Positions 23,191 through 36,159 are shown, numbered from the stretch's first letter. The stretch: DNA of 64,000 bases from Cephalotus follicularis (GCA_001972305.1 BDDD01005216.1:68188-132187); one strand, 5' to 3'. A program made the numbers and translations. The notes: a model not told the origin generated them from the letters alone.

Positions 23191-25276
23191 AATTGATTGG
23201 TCATTTGCGACGTGTTTGATTGAATGATTCATTTTAGCCAGTTGGCATGATTGCTCGTATATATATATTGGCATGTATATGTTTTACTGTTCTGGTTTAA
23301 CTACCTTGCATGGATACATTTATATATTCGTTTTCATACATGTTCCCTATTTAGCCGAGTGAGGACAAAGGCTAACCCCCCCTACAGTTTCAGACTAAGC
23401 GAAGACTTGAAGATTGCTGCCGAAGCTGGGAGAGCTTCTAATTGTCAACTTAAGGTTGTTAATTTCTTTAATGTATGGTAACTGTAATGAATGGCTCATA
23501 CCCCGTGTTGTTGTATTTCCTTTTGTTTAAGCATATTGTTGGGTTATGCCTGCACGTAGTATGGGATGCGTGCGGATGACTTGTATTATATTCCGGTTTA
23601 TCGAATGCTTCCGAAAATTTTATTTATGAATTGTTGCTGGAATATTATTATGCTTATTTCTGATATCGCCTTCTATGCTTGTCTAACGTGAATGGAAAAC
23701 GGGGTGTGACATAAGGTGTTAAATTGATGCTAAATTGAAGCAAAATAATATAGTTGGATCTCACTTTCACCTCCTTTAATTTTCAAATTTTAAGTAGCTA
23801 AGTGAAAGTGATATTGTAATGAAAGTTTATGGATGTAATTGAGTTGAAATTGATATTTTCATGGTTTAAAAGGAGGATTAATGGATGTTAGTAAGCATGT
23901 GTTAAGGAAGTGGAAGTATATAAATTCAGAGATTATCATTTTATGCTTTAAAATTTTCTGGTTTATAGTTGGTAAGGAGAAATTTATATTCTTTACGGAT
24001 TTAAGGATGGTTTGGCTTGTTAGTAGGTTGGAATTATATATAGTGGAGGTATATGCAAATGGTATTGTGATGCTAATGAATTTCAAGTGTAACCAGGAGA
24101 TTATGGCAGTTATGGAGAGATGAATTAAGTTGTTTATGTGTTATATGTGAATAATATGGGAGTTTGATAAGAGAAGGAGTGAGTATGGGATATTAGTAGG
24201 AAGAAATCGACATTCGTTATGAGTTTTAAGTTGCTAAGAAAGTATACGAAAATGGTGTTTTAGTCACTTTTCGGACCTATAGTGGTCCGATTGAATTAAA
24301 ATTTTAATGGTAGATCTTATTATAGGTTTATATATTATCTGTAAAGTTTCGTGCCAAATAGGTTTGGTTTGGACCGAAAATAACGAAGTTACGCTAAAAT
24401 CATTTTGAAACAGTGATTTTACAAATGAACATATAGCTCTGTTTAATCGTTTGAATTGATTTTTGAGAAGCAGGCTCCTAGATATGTTTAAACACATTCC
24501 TGAAAGTTTGGTGTCAAACGGATATGATTTTGGCCAAAAAGTCTCGTTTTTACAGTTTTTACGGAAAAATAGTTCAAACCTTAGTTTTTCAAAGTAGCTC
24601 ATAGCTCTGGTCATCAGTTTGACATTATTTTTTAGTGGTAGACTCTTGGGTAGAAATAAACACCTTTTAAAAAGTTTCAACTCCATTGGATCTTTAAAAA
24701 TGGTAAAAGAGTGTTAACTTTTGCTTTTGCGGAAAACTCATTTAGCAATGACTTTACAAAGGAGACTAAAGCTCAGCTTGTCAGTTTCACTCGATTTTCG
24801 AATGACAGACTATTGAGATCTTTTAATTATGATCTGAAAAGTTTCACTTCGATACGACATCTTAATACATAAAGTAGCTTATACGTGAATTATATGCATC
24901 CTATATTGTATATGCGTAGACAATATATTTATGGATATTGTTATGTGATAACATTGTAGACGAGAATCTTGTTTCTAATCCGGAGCATCGAGGGGCTAGT
25001 CCACGTTAGTCGAATTCCGTAAATCAGTGAGTGGGACATTCCCTTCCTTTATTTTTATTGTCTTTGAGATTCTTGTTTCTATATGTGCCCTGTTCATTTG
25101 TATTTTATGATGATTCGATCGGGATTTGAATCTCGTATGTCTTATGTGAGTATGATCCCTGATCTTTTATATGATAGACTCTGGGTGACTAGGTCACCAT
25201 CTTGCTTTTCTTTATCTACCAGTGATATCGTACTTGTACTCTGATATGGTACTCGGTGATATGTCACATATGATGT

Positions 25277-25440
25277 TTAGATTATATCCCGTAGCCTGTG
25301 TGGCTGGGATGGCGATTAGATTAGATCCCGTAGCCTGTGTGGCTGAGATGATGCATATGGATGATGATATGTGAGGATGACGATATGGATGATGATATGT
25401 GAGGATGACGATGTGGACGATGATATGTGAGGATGATGAT
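25277..25440. repeat. Direct repeats in LTR D
   Basis: Two copies of a segment with CCCGTAGCCTGTGTGGCTG (about 25288 and 25327) are followed by three units of a 28-base GATGATATGTGAGGATGA repeat (phases at 25367, 25395 and 25423). Confidence 0.85.
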
Positions 25441-26440
25441 ACAGTAGATTAGTAATGCCATTAGACATGTCAGAGACATATGTGATAATAGAGATAGGAT
25501 AATATATAGTTGTATCAGCATCTCTGGACGTTATGATTTTCTTTATGGGCACATACTTTGATTTATTATTCATGATCTTGTCTTTGATTCTTGATATTCT
25601 TGTATACTGATTTTCTTGTTAGCCTATTGTATTTGTAGAGTATTTACTTGATTATTGAGATTGTTCCATGGATTCTTATGTTATTATATTGTTGAGTTTG
25701 AGCGTTTCTTTTATTGAGCCATGATGGTATTTTATTTCCTTTATTTATTTACTCTACCCATCTTGGGTACCTATATTCTGAATCATGGCATATTTTCCTT
25801 CAGCGCATCCATTTTTTTTATGGATGCTACAGGGAATGTTTTGTTCTCACTCACTTAGTCATTTAGACTAACCCCCTCCCAGATTTATTTTGCAGTTGAG
25901 GTAGCAGTGGACGATCCAGTACGATATTAGCAAGTTGGAGGTATACCACTGGCCCAGGCACCATTCACTAGCAGTTAGAGCCAATTTCACATGCATACAT
26001 TGGGGCATTTTGGGATGTATATTTTGTTAGGGTTATATGAGATAGTTAGTATTTGATAAGCTAATGATTCTCTTTTGAGAACTTTATGATCATATAGTGA
26101 TTATGATGAAAACGGGCATAAATGTGATGAGCCTGATAAAATAAAACTAGAATGAACTGCTGATTCCTCCTTCGGGAGTGTGATAATTATAAACTGTGAT
26201 TTTCATATGGGTAAATTTTGGGAAATGTCCATTTTTAAGGGGAATTCTTGAAATTTTCTGTAGAATTTTCACCCTATTTATTGGACTAATTTTGATAACA
26301 TAAAGAATTGTTATGGTTTAAAGGTTGATAGAAATATTAAATTGAATCAATGAGATGGTATGTTATAAGAATGAAGATTTGAATAAGTAATTAATGATAG
26401 TAAGAATAGTCTAATGGAGACCTTAATATAGAAACATTAT

Positions 26441-26510
26441 GGTTAAGCGTGCTCAACCGAAAGAAATTTTATGATGGGTGACCTCCTGTGAAGTTCTGTT
26501 GTGTTGTGCA
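26441..26510 (+). repeat. 5S rRNA-derived stretch (3' half) in LTR D
   Basis: GGTTAAGCGTGCT, then GATGGGTGACCTCCTGTGAAG and a GTGTTG end follow the 3' half of plant 5S rRNA in the right order and at nearly the right spacing, covering the internal promoter region and the 3' stem. The middle is diverged. It is a fossil inside the LTR, not a functional 5S gene. Confidence 0.75.
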
Positions 26511-26564
26511 TGGCACGGACCGTTGTTAAGGTTTTTGGTTAGAGGAACGGGTCGTGTCACTATC

Positions 26565-28449
26565 ACTTAAAGAAATATCATTAACTTTTTCTTGGAGAAA
26601 CTCAACATCATCATCATCAACACTACTAGAGAAAATAACATTCGATTCATCAAAAATAACATGCACAGATTCTTCAATGACTAATCTTTTCTAATTGAAA
26701 ATTCTATAAGCCTTATTAGAGTTGGAGTATCCAAGAAATATACTTTCATCGGTTTTTGCGTCGAACTTACCGAGGTTGTCCCTGTCATTGTTATGTACAA
26801 AACCCTTGCATCCAAATGTACCGAAGTAACTAATGTTAGGATTTCTCTGCCTCCATAATTCATAGTCTTTTTGAGAATCGGCCTTATTGTTATACGATTT
26901 AACACATAACACGCAGTATTTATGGCCTCAGCCCAAAAATATTTCGGTAAATAATTTTCACACAACATAGTTCTAGCCATTTCTTGCAAAGTACGATTTT
27001 TTTCTTTCTACAACTCCATTTTGTTGAGGAGTTCTAGGAGTTGAAAAATTGTGACTACAACCATTTGGGCTCCATTTTCCGCGAATCGCGACATAAATTA
27101 TCTGAACAGCCACCAAAATAATCGCAATAAAAATACGAACATTTGGGCTTCATTGTCGCGCATTAAAAATAGGCTTTATTAGACGTTTTGGCTAACACAA
27201 TTACGACTTAAATGCATAATGCCTTTTTATTACTCCGGGCCTCTATCGATTTTATCGCAACTGTACACGCACCAATTTCATAATAATTATTTATGAAATT
27301 CGGGGCGTTACAGTTGAGTTATTTTCATTTTTAACATTTTTACAAAAAATCTTAAACTCATTAAAAGTATCACTTTTATTTGCCAAAAATAAAGTCCAAG
27401 TAAATCTTGAAAAATCATCAACAATTACTAAAGCAAATTGTTTTCTACCAATGCTTCTAGTTCTAGATGGTCCAAACAAGTCCATATGTAATAGTTATAA
27501 TGACATAGTTGTGGAGATAACATTTTTACTTTTAAAAGATGATCTAGTTTGCTTTCCCATTTGACAAGCATCACAAATTTTATCTTTTAAAAAGAAATTT
27601 TGGGAATGCCTTTAACAAGATCATATTTCAAAATTTTAGAAATAGTATTCATACTAGCATGTCCTAATATCCTATGTCATAACCAACTATTATCATTGTT
27701 CATAGAGACAAGACATTTAACATTTTGAAAATCAAGATCTTTTATATTAACAACATAAACATTGTCTTGCCTATATCCAATGAACTTAATTGAATTATCT
27801 AAAACATTTACTACAATGCAATGTGTCTTTTCGAATGTAACTCTATAACTTTTATCACACAATTGACTTATGCTAAGAAGGTTATGTTTGAGTCCTTTAA
27901 CAAACAAGACATTATCAATAGAGGTTGAGGAATTTTTACCTATGGTGCCAACTCCTTCAATCTTCCCTTTTGCATTGTCTCCGAAAGCTACAAGTCCTCC
28001 ATCTTTTAGCTTTAGGGTAATGAATTGATTCTTGTTACCCGTCATATGTTTGGAGCAGCCACTATCCATATACCATTGATTGGTTTTGGCATTCAATTGC
28101 TCCAACATGGAATCAAAGTCATGTTGACTTTGGGTCCTTTTAGGTTACTTGAAAATGTTCATTTCGGAACCCAAATCCTTTTAACTTTAACACTATTAAT
28201 TTTTATGCCAGCAAAAACTTGAGGTATGTCCATTTTTACCACAAAAATTACAAGACATAACATGCTTTCTATGCCTATAGCAACATTTACTAGAAACATG
28301 TCCAATTTTACCACAAACATTACAAGAAACATTATTAATTTTCTTTTTAACAACGTTCTCGTCTTTCTTTCTATCAACCAAATTATTAAAACGAACAACC
28401 TTATTCATTTCATCAAAACCAAGGCCAGCCCTATCAAAGACACATCTTT
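26565..28449 (-). pseudogene. K fragments: knuckles, protease and integrase, interrupted by part of LTR G
   Basis: On the minus strand, from the right: two CCHC knuckles (CNVCGKIGHVSSKC and CNFCGKNGHTSSFC, about 28215-28335); an IWVPK motif; the aspartic protease/gag-pre-integrase region with WYMDSGCSKHMTGN (about 28030-28080) and LLSISQLCD; integrase start DLFGPSRTRSIGRK (about 27440-27480); then, beyond the inserted G piece, the RTPQQNGVVERKNRTLQ end of the core (about 26990-27050). The order is that of Ty1/copia. The gene is broken at several places. Confidence 0.9.
27070..27312 (-). repeat. Inverted 5' piece of LTR G inside K integrase
   Basis: Its reverse complement matches the first ~240 bases of solo LTR G (55528-55770), including TGTAACGCCCCG at the terminus (plus-strand right edge 27312). 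The other edge is internal to the LTR and approximate. It replaces the middle of the integrase core, so it is a partial copy rather than a clean insertion. Confidence 0.75.
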
Positions 28450-29226
28450 TGTCACACCCCGATATTCCATTACATTAGACAACATGTAGTGATATCAGGA
28501 ATAAGTGAAAATAATCCAGCATTCCAGTTAACAATTCGACAATATGAGCGGAAGCATTTAAAACTATATTACAAAGTCATCCGCACGCAGCCCATACTAC
28601 GTGCGTATAAAATCCATCAAATTATCCTTATACGTAAAGAAAGGTAAAACAACAACGGAGTGCGAACCATTCATTACAAATACAAATCATAAGGATAACA
28701 ACCTTAAGCAGATAAAAACTCTCCAAAAGCTCCAACAGCACCTCCCGAATGCCTTTCTTTTTGTTTCTTTCTCAATGTCTTGCAGGTTGGAGGTGAAAAG
28801 AGACATGCAAGACTCCTTGGTCTGGCACTATCAATAGCTGGTAATGTTTCCTTGCATGATTGACACGTCGTCGGACACGTAGCTTGCAAGGAAAACCATT
28901 TGGCGCCACTGCTCTTTTCTAACAGGAGTGTGTCACATTCCTGACACCGCGCAAAGTGTCGACGGTTTTCTTTCTGGCGTTGGCGGTTTGTGCATCATAA
29001 CTCAGCCTTCAACTGCGCGTTTGTACATGTGTCAGGGCTAAAAGCGTCGACGGTAAGGAGTTAGGCGTCGGCGGTTTGACACCAGAAATTATTTCTTTAG
29101 TTTTCCATCTAAGAATTTTATTCCAACTTCGTTCCATTGAAAAAGGTAACCAACATAACATCTCAAAAAGTACATTTTATTCATCGTTGGGTACAAAATA
29201 CATGAACTGAAATTGCGGTTATTACA
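28450..29226 (-). repeat. 3' LTR of S (short form)
   Basis: The termini match the other S LTR (TGTCACACCCC... to ...GGTTATTACA on the plus strand), but this copy is 777 bases against 2,479. It keeps both ends and one GCGTCGACGG palindrome array (about 28965-29080). Confidence 0.9.
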
Positions 29227-29243
29227 TTCCCCCCTCCTTAAAG
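29227..29243 (-). other. Polypurine tract of S
   Basis: On the minus strand CTTTAAGGAGGGGGGAA lies directly against the 3' LTR. Confidence 0.85.
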
Positions 29244-29274
29244 AAAATTTGTCCTCGAATTTAGCCTTTACATT

Positions 29275-32222
29275 CCGAACAAGTGGGGAAATGTCTCAAT
29301 CATATCGTCCTCACGCTCCCACGCAGCTTCCTACGCTCCGTGAAAATGCCACGAAACTTTTACCATAGGAATAGTCTTATTCCTCAGCACCTTCTCTATT
29401 CGATCCACTATCCTTGTCGGCCTCTCTTCATAAGACAATCTAGGTCTGATGAATCCAGGGTTGTAGCTCAATATGTGAGATGGGTCAGGAACGTATTTCC
29501 GTAACATGGAGACATGTACGTTATGCACATCCGACAAACTAGGCGGTAGTGCAATCTGATATGCTACATCCCCCACTCTCTCCAGAATCTCATAAGGTCC
29601 AATGTACCTTAGAGCTAACTGCCCCTTGAGGCCAAAATGGTGTACCCCTTTCGAAGGTGAGATCTTCAGGAAAACATGATCCCCCTTCTCGAATTCTAGC
29701 TTCCTCATCTTGCTATCGGCGTAACTCTTCTGCCGACTTTGTGCAGCTAGCAGTCTCTTCTTGATTATTTCCACCTTATTAGTAGTCTCTTGTACCAACT
29801 CTGGTCTCAGCACTTGTCTCTCACCTACCTCGTCCCAGTAAATAGGTGATATGCACTTTCTCCCATACAAAGCTTCATAGGGAGCCATTCCAATGCTGGT
29901 CTGGAAATTGTTGTTGTAGGAGAACTCAATCAGTGCCAGATGATCCTCCCAACTCCCAGCAAAATCAATCATGCAAGCCCGTAGCATATTCTCCATAGTC
30001 TGAATAGTACGCTTGGACTGTCCGTCGGTCTGTGGGTGGAATGCAGTGCTAAAGTTCAAGGTTGTTCCCATTGCTGCTTGGAACTTCTTCCAGAACCTTG
30101 ACGTAAATCTAGCATCTCGGTCACATACAATACTAACCGGCACCCAATGCAATCTAACTATCTCCCAGATATACAATCGAGCGAGCTTCTCAATAGAATG
30201 CATCATGTTCATCGAAAGAAAATGAGCAGACTTAGTGAGTCTGTCCACTACTACCCACACTGCTTCATGCTGATTCCGTGACCTCGGCAATCCTGATACG
30301 AAGTCCATGGTCACATGCTCCCATTTCCATTCAACCACTGGTAGCGATTGTAGCAGTCCCGCAGGTCTCTGATGTTCAGCCTTCAATCTCTGGCAGGTCA
30401 AACATCTTGCTACATATTCAGCAATCTCTCTTTTCATACCACCCCACTAGTAGTTCTTTTTCAGGTCGTGCCACATCTTGGAACTTCCCGGGTGCACACT
30501 GTATTTTGACTTGTGGGCTTGTTGCAGTAGCTCATTCTTGATGCTCTCATCATCCGGAACACATATCCTCCCGCGGAACCTCAATATGCCATCAGTATGA
30601 ATGGAGAATTCAGAATCAGTGTCTAGGTTCTCACGTATGCTCCATAGTTCAGAATCACTGTACTGAGCAGTCAGAATTCGTTCCAGAAGTTCAAGTTGTG
30701 CTCTCAGACTTGCCACAATAACTCCACGGGAAACCATGAACGGATTCCATCTCTAAAATTCCTCCAATAGCTTCCACTATGAAACCATTGCTCCAGCAGT
30801 CATTGCCTTGCGGCTCAGCGCATCAGCCACTACATTCGCCTTTCCTGGGTGGTATTGAATGTTGCAGTTGTAATCATTAAAGAATTCCACCCATCGTCTC
30901 TGTCTCATGTTGAGCTCCTTCTGGGAAAACAAATATTTTAAACTTTTATGCTCAGTAAAGATCTCAAATTGAGTACAATAGAGGTAGTGCGTCCATTTCT
31001 GCAAAGCGAACACTATGGCTGGCAACTCAAGATCGTGTACGGGATAGTTCTCTTCGTACGACTTTAACGTCCTCGATGCGTATGCAATCACCCTACCATG
31101 TTGCATAAGAACGCATCCCAATCCCTTCCCAGAAGCATCAGTATAGACAGTAAAACCCTCACTGCCTTCTGGTAACGCCAACACTAGAACCGAAATCAAC
31201 CGACTCTTCAACTCTTTAAAACTTGCCTCGCAAGCATCATCCCACACAAAACTTGACTTCTTCTGAGTCAACTGTGTCAAAGGTCCAGCAAGCTTTGAAA
31301 ATCATTTGATGAACCTTCGGTAGTAACCAGCCAATCCCAAGAAACTACGAACCTCAGTAACATTCCTCGGTTGGGGCCAATCAACAATACTTTCTATCTT
31401 TGAAGGATCCACTGACAATCCTTCACTCGACACAATGTGACCTAGGAAAGTAGCACGATCCAGCCAAAATTCACACTTGCTGAATTTGGCGTATAACTGT
31501 TCCTTCCGTAGAGTCTAAAATACAATTCTCAAGTGCTGCATGTGTTCCTCAATGCTCTTCGAATAAATCAGGATGTCGTCTAGAAATATAACGACAAACT
31601 GGTCAAGATAGGGTTGGAACACTTTGTTCATCAGACACATAAAGGCTGCAGGAGCATTTTTCAAACCAAACGGCAGTATCAGAAATTCGTAATGCCAATA
31701 TCTGGTTCTAAATGCGGTCTTCTCCACATCACCCTCTCTGATCCTCAACTGATGATAGCCTGTTCTCAGGTCAAGTTTGGAGAATACAGTTGAGCCTTGC
31801 AATTGGTCAAACAACTCCTCAATATGTGGTAGAGGATACTTGTTCTTCACCGTTACTTGATTTAGCATCCTGTAATCAATGCATAACCGCATCAATCCAT
31901 CCTTGTTTTTCACAAACAGAACCGGTGCTCGCCAAGGTGATACACTCGGTCTAATAAAGCCCTTATCAAGGTAATCCTATAATTGAATCTTCAACTCCTT
32001 CAGTTCAGCAGGAGCCATTCGGTATGGTGCTTTAGATATAGGAGCAGTTCCAGGCACTAGTTCAATGCTGAACTCTATATCTCTCTCCGGTGGCAACGAA
32101 GTGAGTTCATCTGGAAATACATCAGGAAATTCACATACAACAGGCACTTCTTCAATACTAGGCGTACCTTTCGTATGAGCAATCACATACGCCAAATAGC
32201 CCTCGTATCCTTGCTTGAGATA
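29275..32222 (-). pseudogene. pol remnant of S: RT, RNase H, integrase, chromodomain-like tail
   Basis: From right to left: the PYRMAPAELKELK lead-in to RT (about 32000-32030); [22 protein letters not shown] and the FLDD box (about 31570-31890); RNase H with [23 protein letters not shown] and [13 protein letters not shown] (about 30800-31160); the integrase zinc-binding segment HKSKYSVHPGSSKM (about 30490); the core MDFVSGLP and CDRDARFTS (about 30090-30310); YIGPYEILERVG; and LRNKTIPMVKVSW with an ERED tail, the chromodomain-like end of Tekay/Del chromoviruses. The block is nearly complete in length but broken. Confidence 0.95.
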
Positions 32223-32225
32223 CTT

Positions 32226-33854
32226 CTATGCTCGAGTATATGAAATGATCAGAGCAGAAACATTCTTCTCCTCGATAAACTTGCACTCAGTCCCATCTTG
32301 AAGGTAAAAAGTCATCATCTTATTGTAGCAATCAACACAAGCATGATGAGCATACAACCAGTCCATTCCGAAGATTACATCAAAATCCCGGATAGGTAAT
32401 ACTATCAAGTCAGCAGAAAACTGAATCCCAGCTACCATGATCTCACAATCTTTCATTATAGTGTCAGATAGAAGACAAGTACCCGCAGGAGTACTCACCT
32501 CCAATACATAAGGCGATCTAGAAGTAACACCATGTAAGTTGCAAGCAAATTCAGATGCAATGAATGAATGTGTCACACCAGGGTCAATCAATACATGAGC
32601 TAGTATGCCAGATATATAAATAGTACCTCCCACAACAGTGGTAGATTCTTGCACATCATCTTTAGATAAGGTGTAGACCCTACCTTTCACAATTCCTTTC
32701 CCGGTATCCTTCCGCGGTTGAGCAGCCGCAACACTACCACTTCCACTAGCACTTCCTTGTTGGCCGCGTGCCTGATCCCTCGTCATAGGACAACTGTTCA
32801 ACATATGTTCTTGTGAGCCACACCTCAAGCATTTCCCCATCTTTTTCCAGCACTCAGTCTCATCATGGTTCTGACGACCACAGAAAGTACATCCACCCGC
32901 ATTTTGTTGACCGCTTCGGTTAGGTTTCCTTGATCGTGAATTTCTGCGTCGAGAACCTCCTTGACCTTTGTTGTCAGACTTTGTTGACCTAGCAGGATTA
33001 TTACTCCCTCGCCCCTGTGACTGTGCGGCCCTCGATTGATTAGTACGAGTCCATTCCGCCCCTCTCTCGTTCGCATCCTCTTCCAAAATCATCGCCCTCT
33101 CAGCAATATCTACAAAAGAGGTTAGATGCAACATCAACAGTTTAGATCTGATGTCAGGTCGATGGCCTTTTAGGATCCTTTGGATCATCCGTGATTCACC
33201 CTCCACAAGATAAGGTGTATGTCTTGCCAGCTCCACAAATCTGGACTGGTACTGAGCTACCGTCATATCCCCTTGACATAACTCCATCAGTTCGGTCTCC
33301 CTCCGGTCACGTTCTTTCTGTGGCATATAAGTTGTAAGGAATTCAGACTGAAATCTGTCCCAAGTCCTGTCAAGTCCACGAGATTCCCACTTTGCTTCAG
33401 TCCTTTCCCACCAATAAGTAGCCTCGCCCCATAAGTGGTATACAGCAAAGTTGAGTTTCTGCTCGTCAGTACATTCAAGGGCAGCAAATATTTTCTCCAA
33501 CTCTCTAATCCATTCCTCGGCCAAAGTAGCATTCAGCTCACCATTGAATGTCGGAGGATTCTGTCTCATGAACTGCTCCAGATCTCGGCCAAATCCACCA
33601 GTATGACAAGCTTGAGGAGCCTGATGATAGGCCCGGTTAGCCTTGTACATTTGCCGAATCTGTTCCATGTTCGCCGCATTAGCTTGCATCTGCTGTTGAA
33701 AGAGGTCAGCCATGTGGTCAAAGTTACTCCTCTCGTCTTGTACTGGAGGAACATTCACTCCTTCATTCGCTGGCGGATCATGTTCGTGCACTGGCGGCGC
33801 ATTGACTCCTTTGTCGGCTCTACGCCTTCCTCTTCTTCCTCTTCGTAGGTCCAT
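32226..33854 (-). pseudogene. gag-protease region of S
   Basis: This is a long open block starting at 33854 (MDLRRGRRGRRRADK), just after a branch-like CTAAT (33883-33887) and CCATATAG (G at 33863). Parts: basic N-terminus; QQQMQANAANMEQ helix; gag body (about residues 70-290, with WGEATYWW and YMPQKERDRRETEL); a basic linker; one CCHC knuckle pair (CTFCGRQNHDETEC and CLRCGSQEHMLNSC, about 32800-32890); and a C-terminal retropepsin-like domain with LIDPGVTHSFI and VIFGMDWL. Gag forms the particle and the protease would mature it. It belongs to an element whose pol is broken. Confidence 0.9.
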
Positions 33855-33942
33855 TCGGTTTACTATATGGAATGACATAATCATTAGGAAACAATTCACT
33901 TTATTTCTGAGAAACTTATCCCAGCTAGCGTATATGGAATAT

Positions 33943-33954
33943 GCTCTGATACCA
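33943..33954 (-). other. Primer binding site of S
   Basis: Minus-strand TGGTATCAGAGC, three bases inside the 5' LTR edge at 33958. Confidence 0.9.
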
Positions 33955-35079
33955 CGCTGTCACACCCCGATATTCCATTACATTAGACAACATGTAGTGA
34001 TATCAGGAATAAGTAAAAATAATCCAGCATTCCAGTTAACAATTCAATAATATAAGTGGAAGCATTTAAAACTGGATTACAAAGTCATCCGCACCCAGCC
34101 CATACTACGTGCGTATAAAATCCATGAAATTATCCTTATACATAAAGAAAGGTAAAACAACAATGGAGTGAGAACCGTTCTTTACAAATACAAATCATAA
34201 GGATAACAACCTTAAGCAGATAAAAACTCTCCAAAAGCTCCAACAGCACCTCCCGAATGCCTTCACTTAATCTGGAATTGTAGGGGGTTAGCCGTTGTCC
34301 TCACTTGGCAAAGTAGGAAGATAAAGCATGTAATTGAATCTATAAATGTAAATATGGATGACATTTTAAATGAAATGACATATATATATATAGTATTCCA
34401 ATATATACGCAATCATGCCAAGTGGCCATAGACAGTACAATGCAAGAATGCCGCACAAGGGTAAAATCAATTCATACTGTGGTTGGGTGACGCATGTCTC
34501 TACCTCCTAGCACACACTGCGCACCACCTGTCTATCACCCTACACTCCGAAGATGATAGATCAGGTAACATTTACTGCCGGCGTTAGCGAGCAGTTTAAC
34601 AAATAAGATCTGCAACGCAGATAAGTTTGGGTGGATACTCTAGCCAACACCTGGCACATAGGACCACCTCTTTAGCCAGTGACCTCTACCATCACTCAAC
34701 TAACAGCAATAGCATAGACAATCAATTCAATCAATTCAATGACAATATTACATATATTTATAATATGCAATATAACGGTAGTTTTCATTTTTAGTAAATG
34801 TAACAATTCGGTCAGTGGTTCTCTTGGAGAACAAAACGATACAGTACCTCTCGTGGAGGAATATAGCAATTGTATACAATAAGATTTTCTGTATGAAATC
34901 CATTGTTAAAAATCATTATTTATGCTCAAAGCATTAAGTTGGTAAAATCCTTTGATATATATATAACAGTAGTAATTTCATTAAATAATAGTAACAATAG
35001 TTACAATATAGCAGATCAAGGATAATTGCAACCACAATCAAGTCAATCAATCAATCCGAACATTTCTATAATTACTGTT

Positions 35080-35240
35080 CTAAAGCGTCGACAGTTTCTG
35101 CGTAAGTGTCTACGGTTGTTATCTAAGCGTTGATACTACACGCATGATCAAATCTTAAGCATCGACATTCTAAGCCTTAACAGGCGTTTCCCACACCAAA
35201 GCGTCGATGGTCTTAACTTAAGCGTTGGCGCTTCTGGCGT
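35080..35240. repeat. Palindrome array 2 in S 5' LTR
   Basis: Six GCGTCGAC, GCATCGAC, GCGTCGAT or GCGTTGGCG words occur, spaced 20-40 bases. The spelling matches array 1 (36160-36290) of the same LTR. Confidence 0.8.
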
Positions 35241-35875
35241 TCTTACGAATTCCAGGAGCAATCATCAAAACTGGGGATGCACAAAATCAACCCAAACTCA
35301 GTTCAATTCAACATGCAATCAAGTATTGACCATCACTACACATTATACATGTTATATGTTAAAAAACATGTCAAAACCCCTACCTCAATTGCTATCCCGA
35401 AGTCAAATTGGATTGACCTCTCTCTTTAAAGCCCAATGCTCTTCAACAACTCAAACTCTCAATCTCAGCAGAAATTAGCCTGAACAATTGCATGTTTACA
35501 GGTCTATAAATCAATACCAGTAAGTTTATTCAGTTATCTAATCATGATAACATCAAGGAATCAGAAGCTATTATCAAATTCCTAAGTTTCATTTCTCTTG
35601 GACAACATAACAATTCTTGACTTTACTTTCACATTTAACCCCTTTCGTTACCATTTCTAAATTTACATCATGGACAGTAGGCATGCAAGAGTATGTACTA
35701 CTGTTAGCCTACAACTTCCACCATAATCCAAGATTTGGAAGCTTACCAGGAATCAAAGCTTCAATTTCCTTTCTTTGAGCTCCAATCCTTCTACATGCAA
35801 GCTCGAAGTAATCTTTCTCTCCTTCGATTTGTTCTCCTCAGTGTTTCTAACACTCAAATTAGCTCTTCACAGATG

Positions 35876-35882
35876 TTATAAA
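35876..35882 (-). promoter_or_regulatory. TATA-like box in S 5' LTR
   Basis: TTTATAA on the minus strand is followed about 35 bases on by GAGTGTTAGAAACACTG, a block also found in LTR C2 about 25 bases after its TATA-like sequence. Promoter function is inferred from this conserved spacing. Confidence 0.45.
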
Positions 35883-36159
35883 GGTTTTAAAACCTTAGAA
35901 TTCATTAGGTTTCTATTAACTCCTCCTTCCCTCTTTTCTCTTCTCTTTCTCACATGCATCTCTTCCTTTCTTTTTGTTTCTTTCTCAATGTCTTGCAGGT
36001 TACAGGTGAAAAGAGACATGCAAGACTCCTTGGCCTGGCACTATCAACAGCTGGTAACGTTTCCTTGCATGATTGACACGTCGCCGGACACTTAGGTTGC
36101 AAGGTAAACCATTTGGCGCCGCTGCTCTGTTCTAACAGGAGTGTGTCACATTCCTGACC

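Larger units (their letters stand above)
20732..23711 (+). repeat. Solo LTR C2
   Basis: It runs from TGTAATAATCGCG to GGTGTGACA, 2,980 bases, with TAAGG at 20727-20731 and 23712-23716. The first 175 bases match the LTR start of C1 (18711), and the last 600 match its left LTR piece, so C2 gives the full form of this family. Features: two AGTCGACTG palindrome arrays, a TATA-like box near 21274, a purine-rich leader, donor-like TTG|GTAAGT (about 21411) and GAG|GTAGGGG (21911/21912), a 105-base tandem repeat, and the shared AGCCGAGTGAGGAC block near 23353. There is no gene inside. Confidence 0.9.
20013..26559 (+). repeat. Solo LTR D with nested solo LTR C2
   Basis: It starts TGTAACACCCC and ends GGGTCGTGTCA, with CTATC at 20008-20012 and 26560-26564 as a perfect target duplication inside K. 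Without C2 it is about 3.56 kb. It holds GTAAGT donor-like sequence at about 20640, the palindrome GGTGACTAGGTCACC (25184-25198), a 28-base tandem repeat, a variant of the shared leader block (about 25851-25885), a CTCCTTCGGGAGTGTG word shared with E and F, and a 5S rRNA-derived stretch near its 3' end. It is a gypsy-type LTR; short open frames inside are not supported. Confidence 0.85.

Noticed and set aside
23881-24123. Open frame of 80 residues in LTR D
   Set aside because: Lies in AT-rich LTR sequence, has no motif, and has an overlapping frame of similar length on the other strand.
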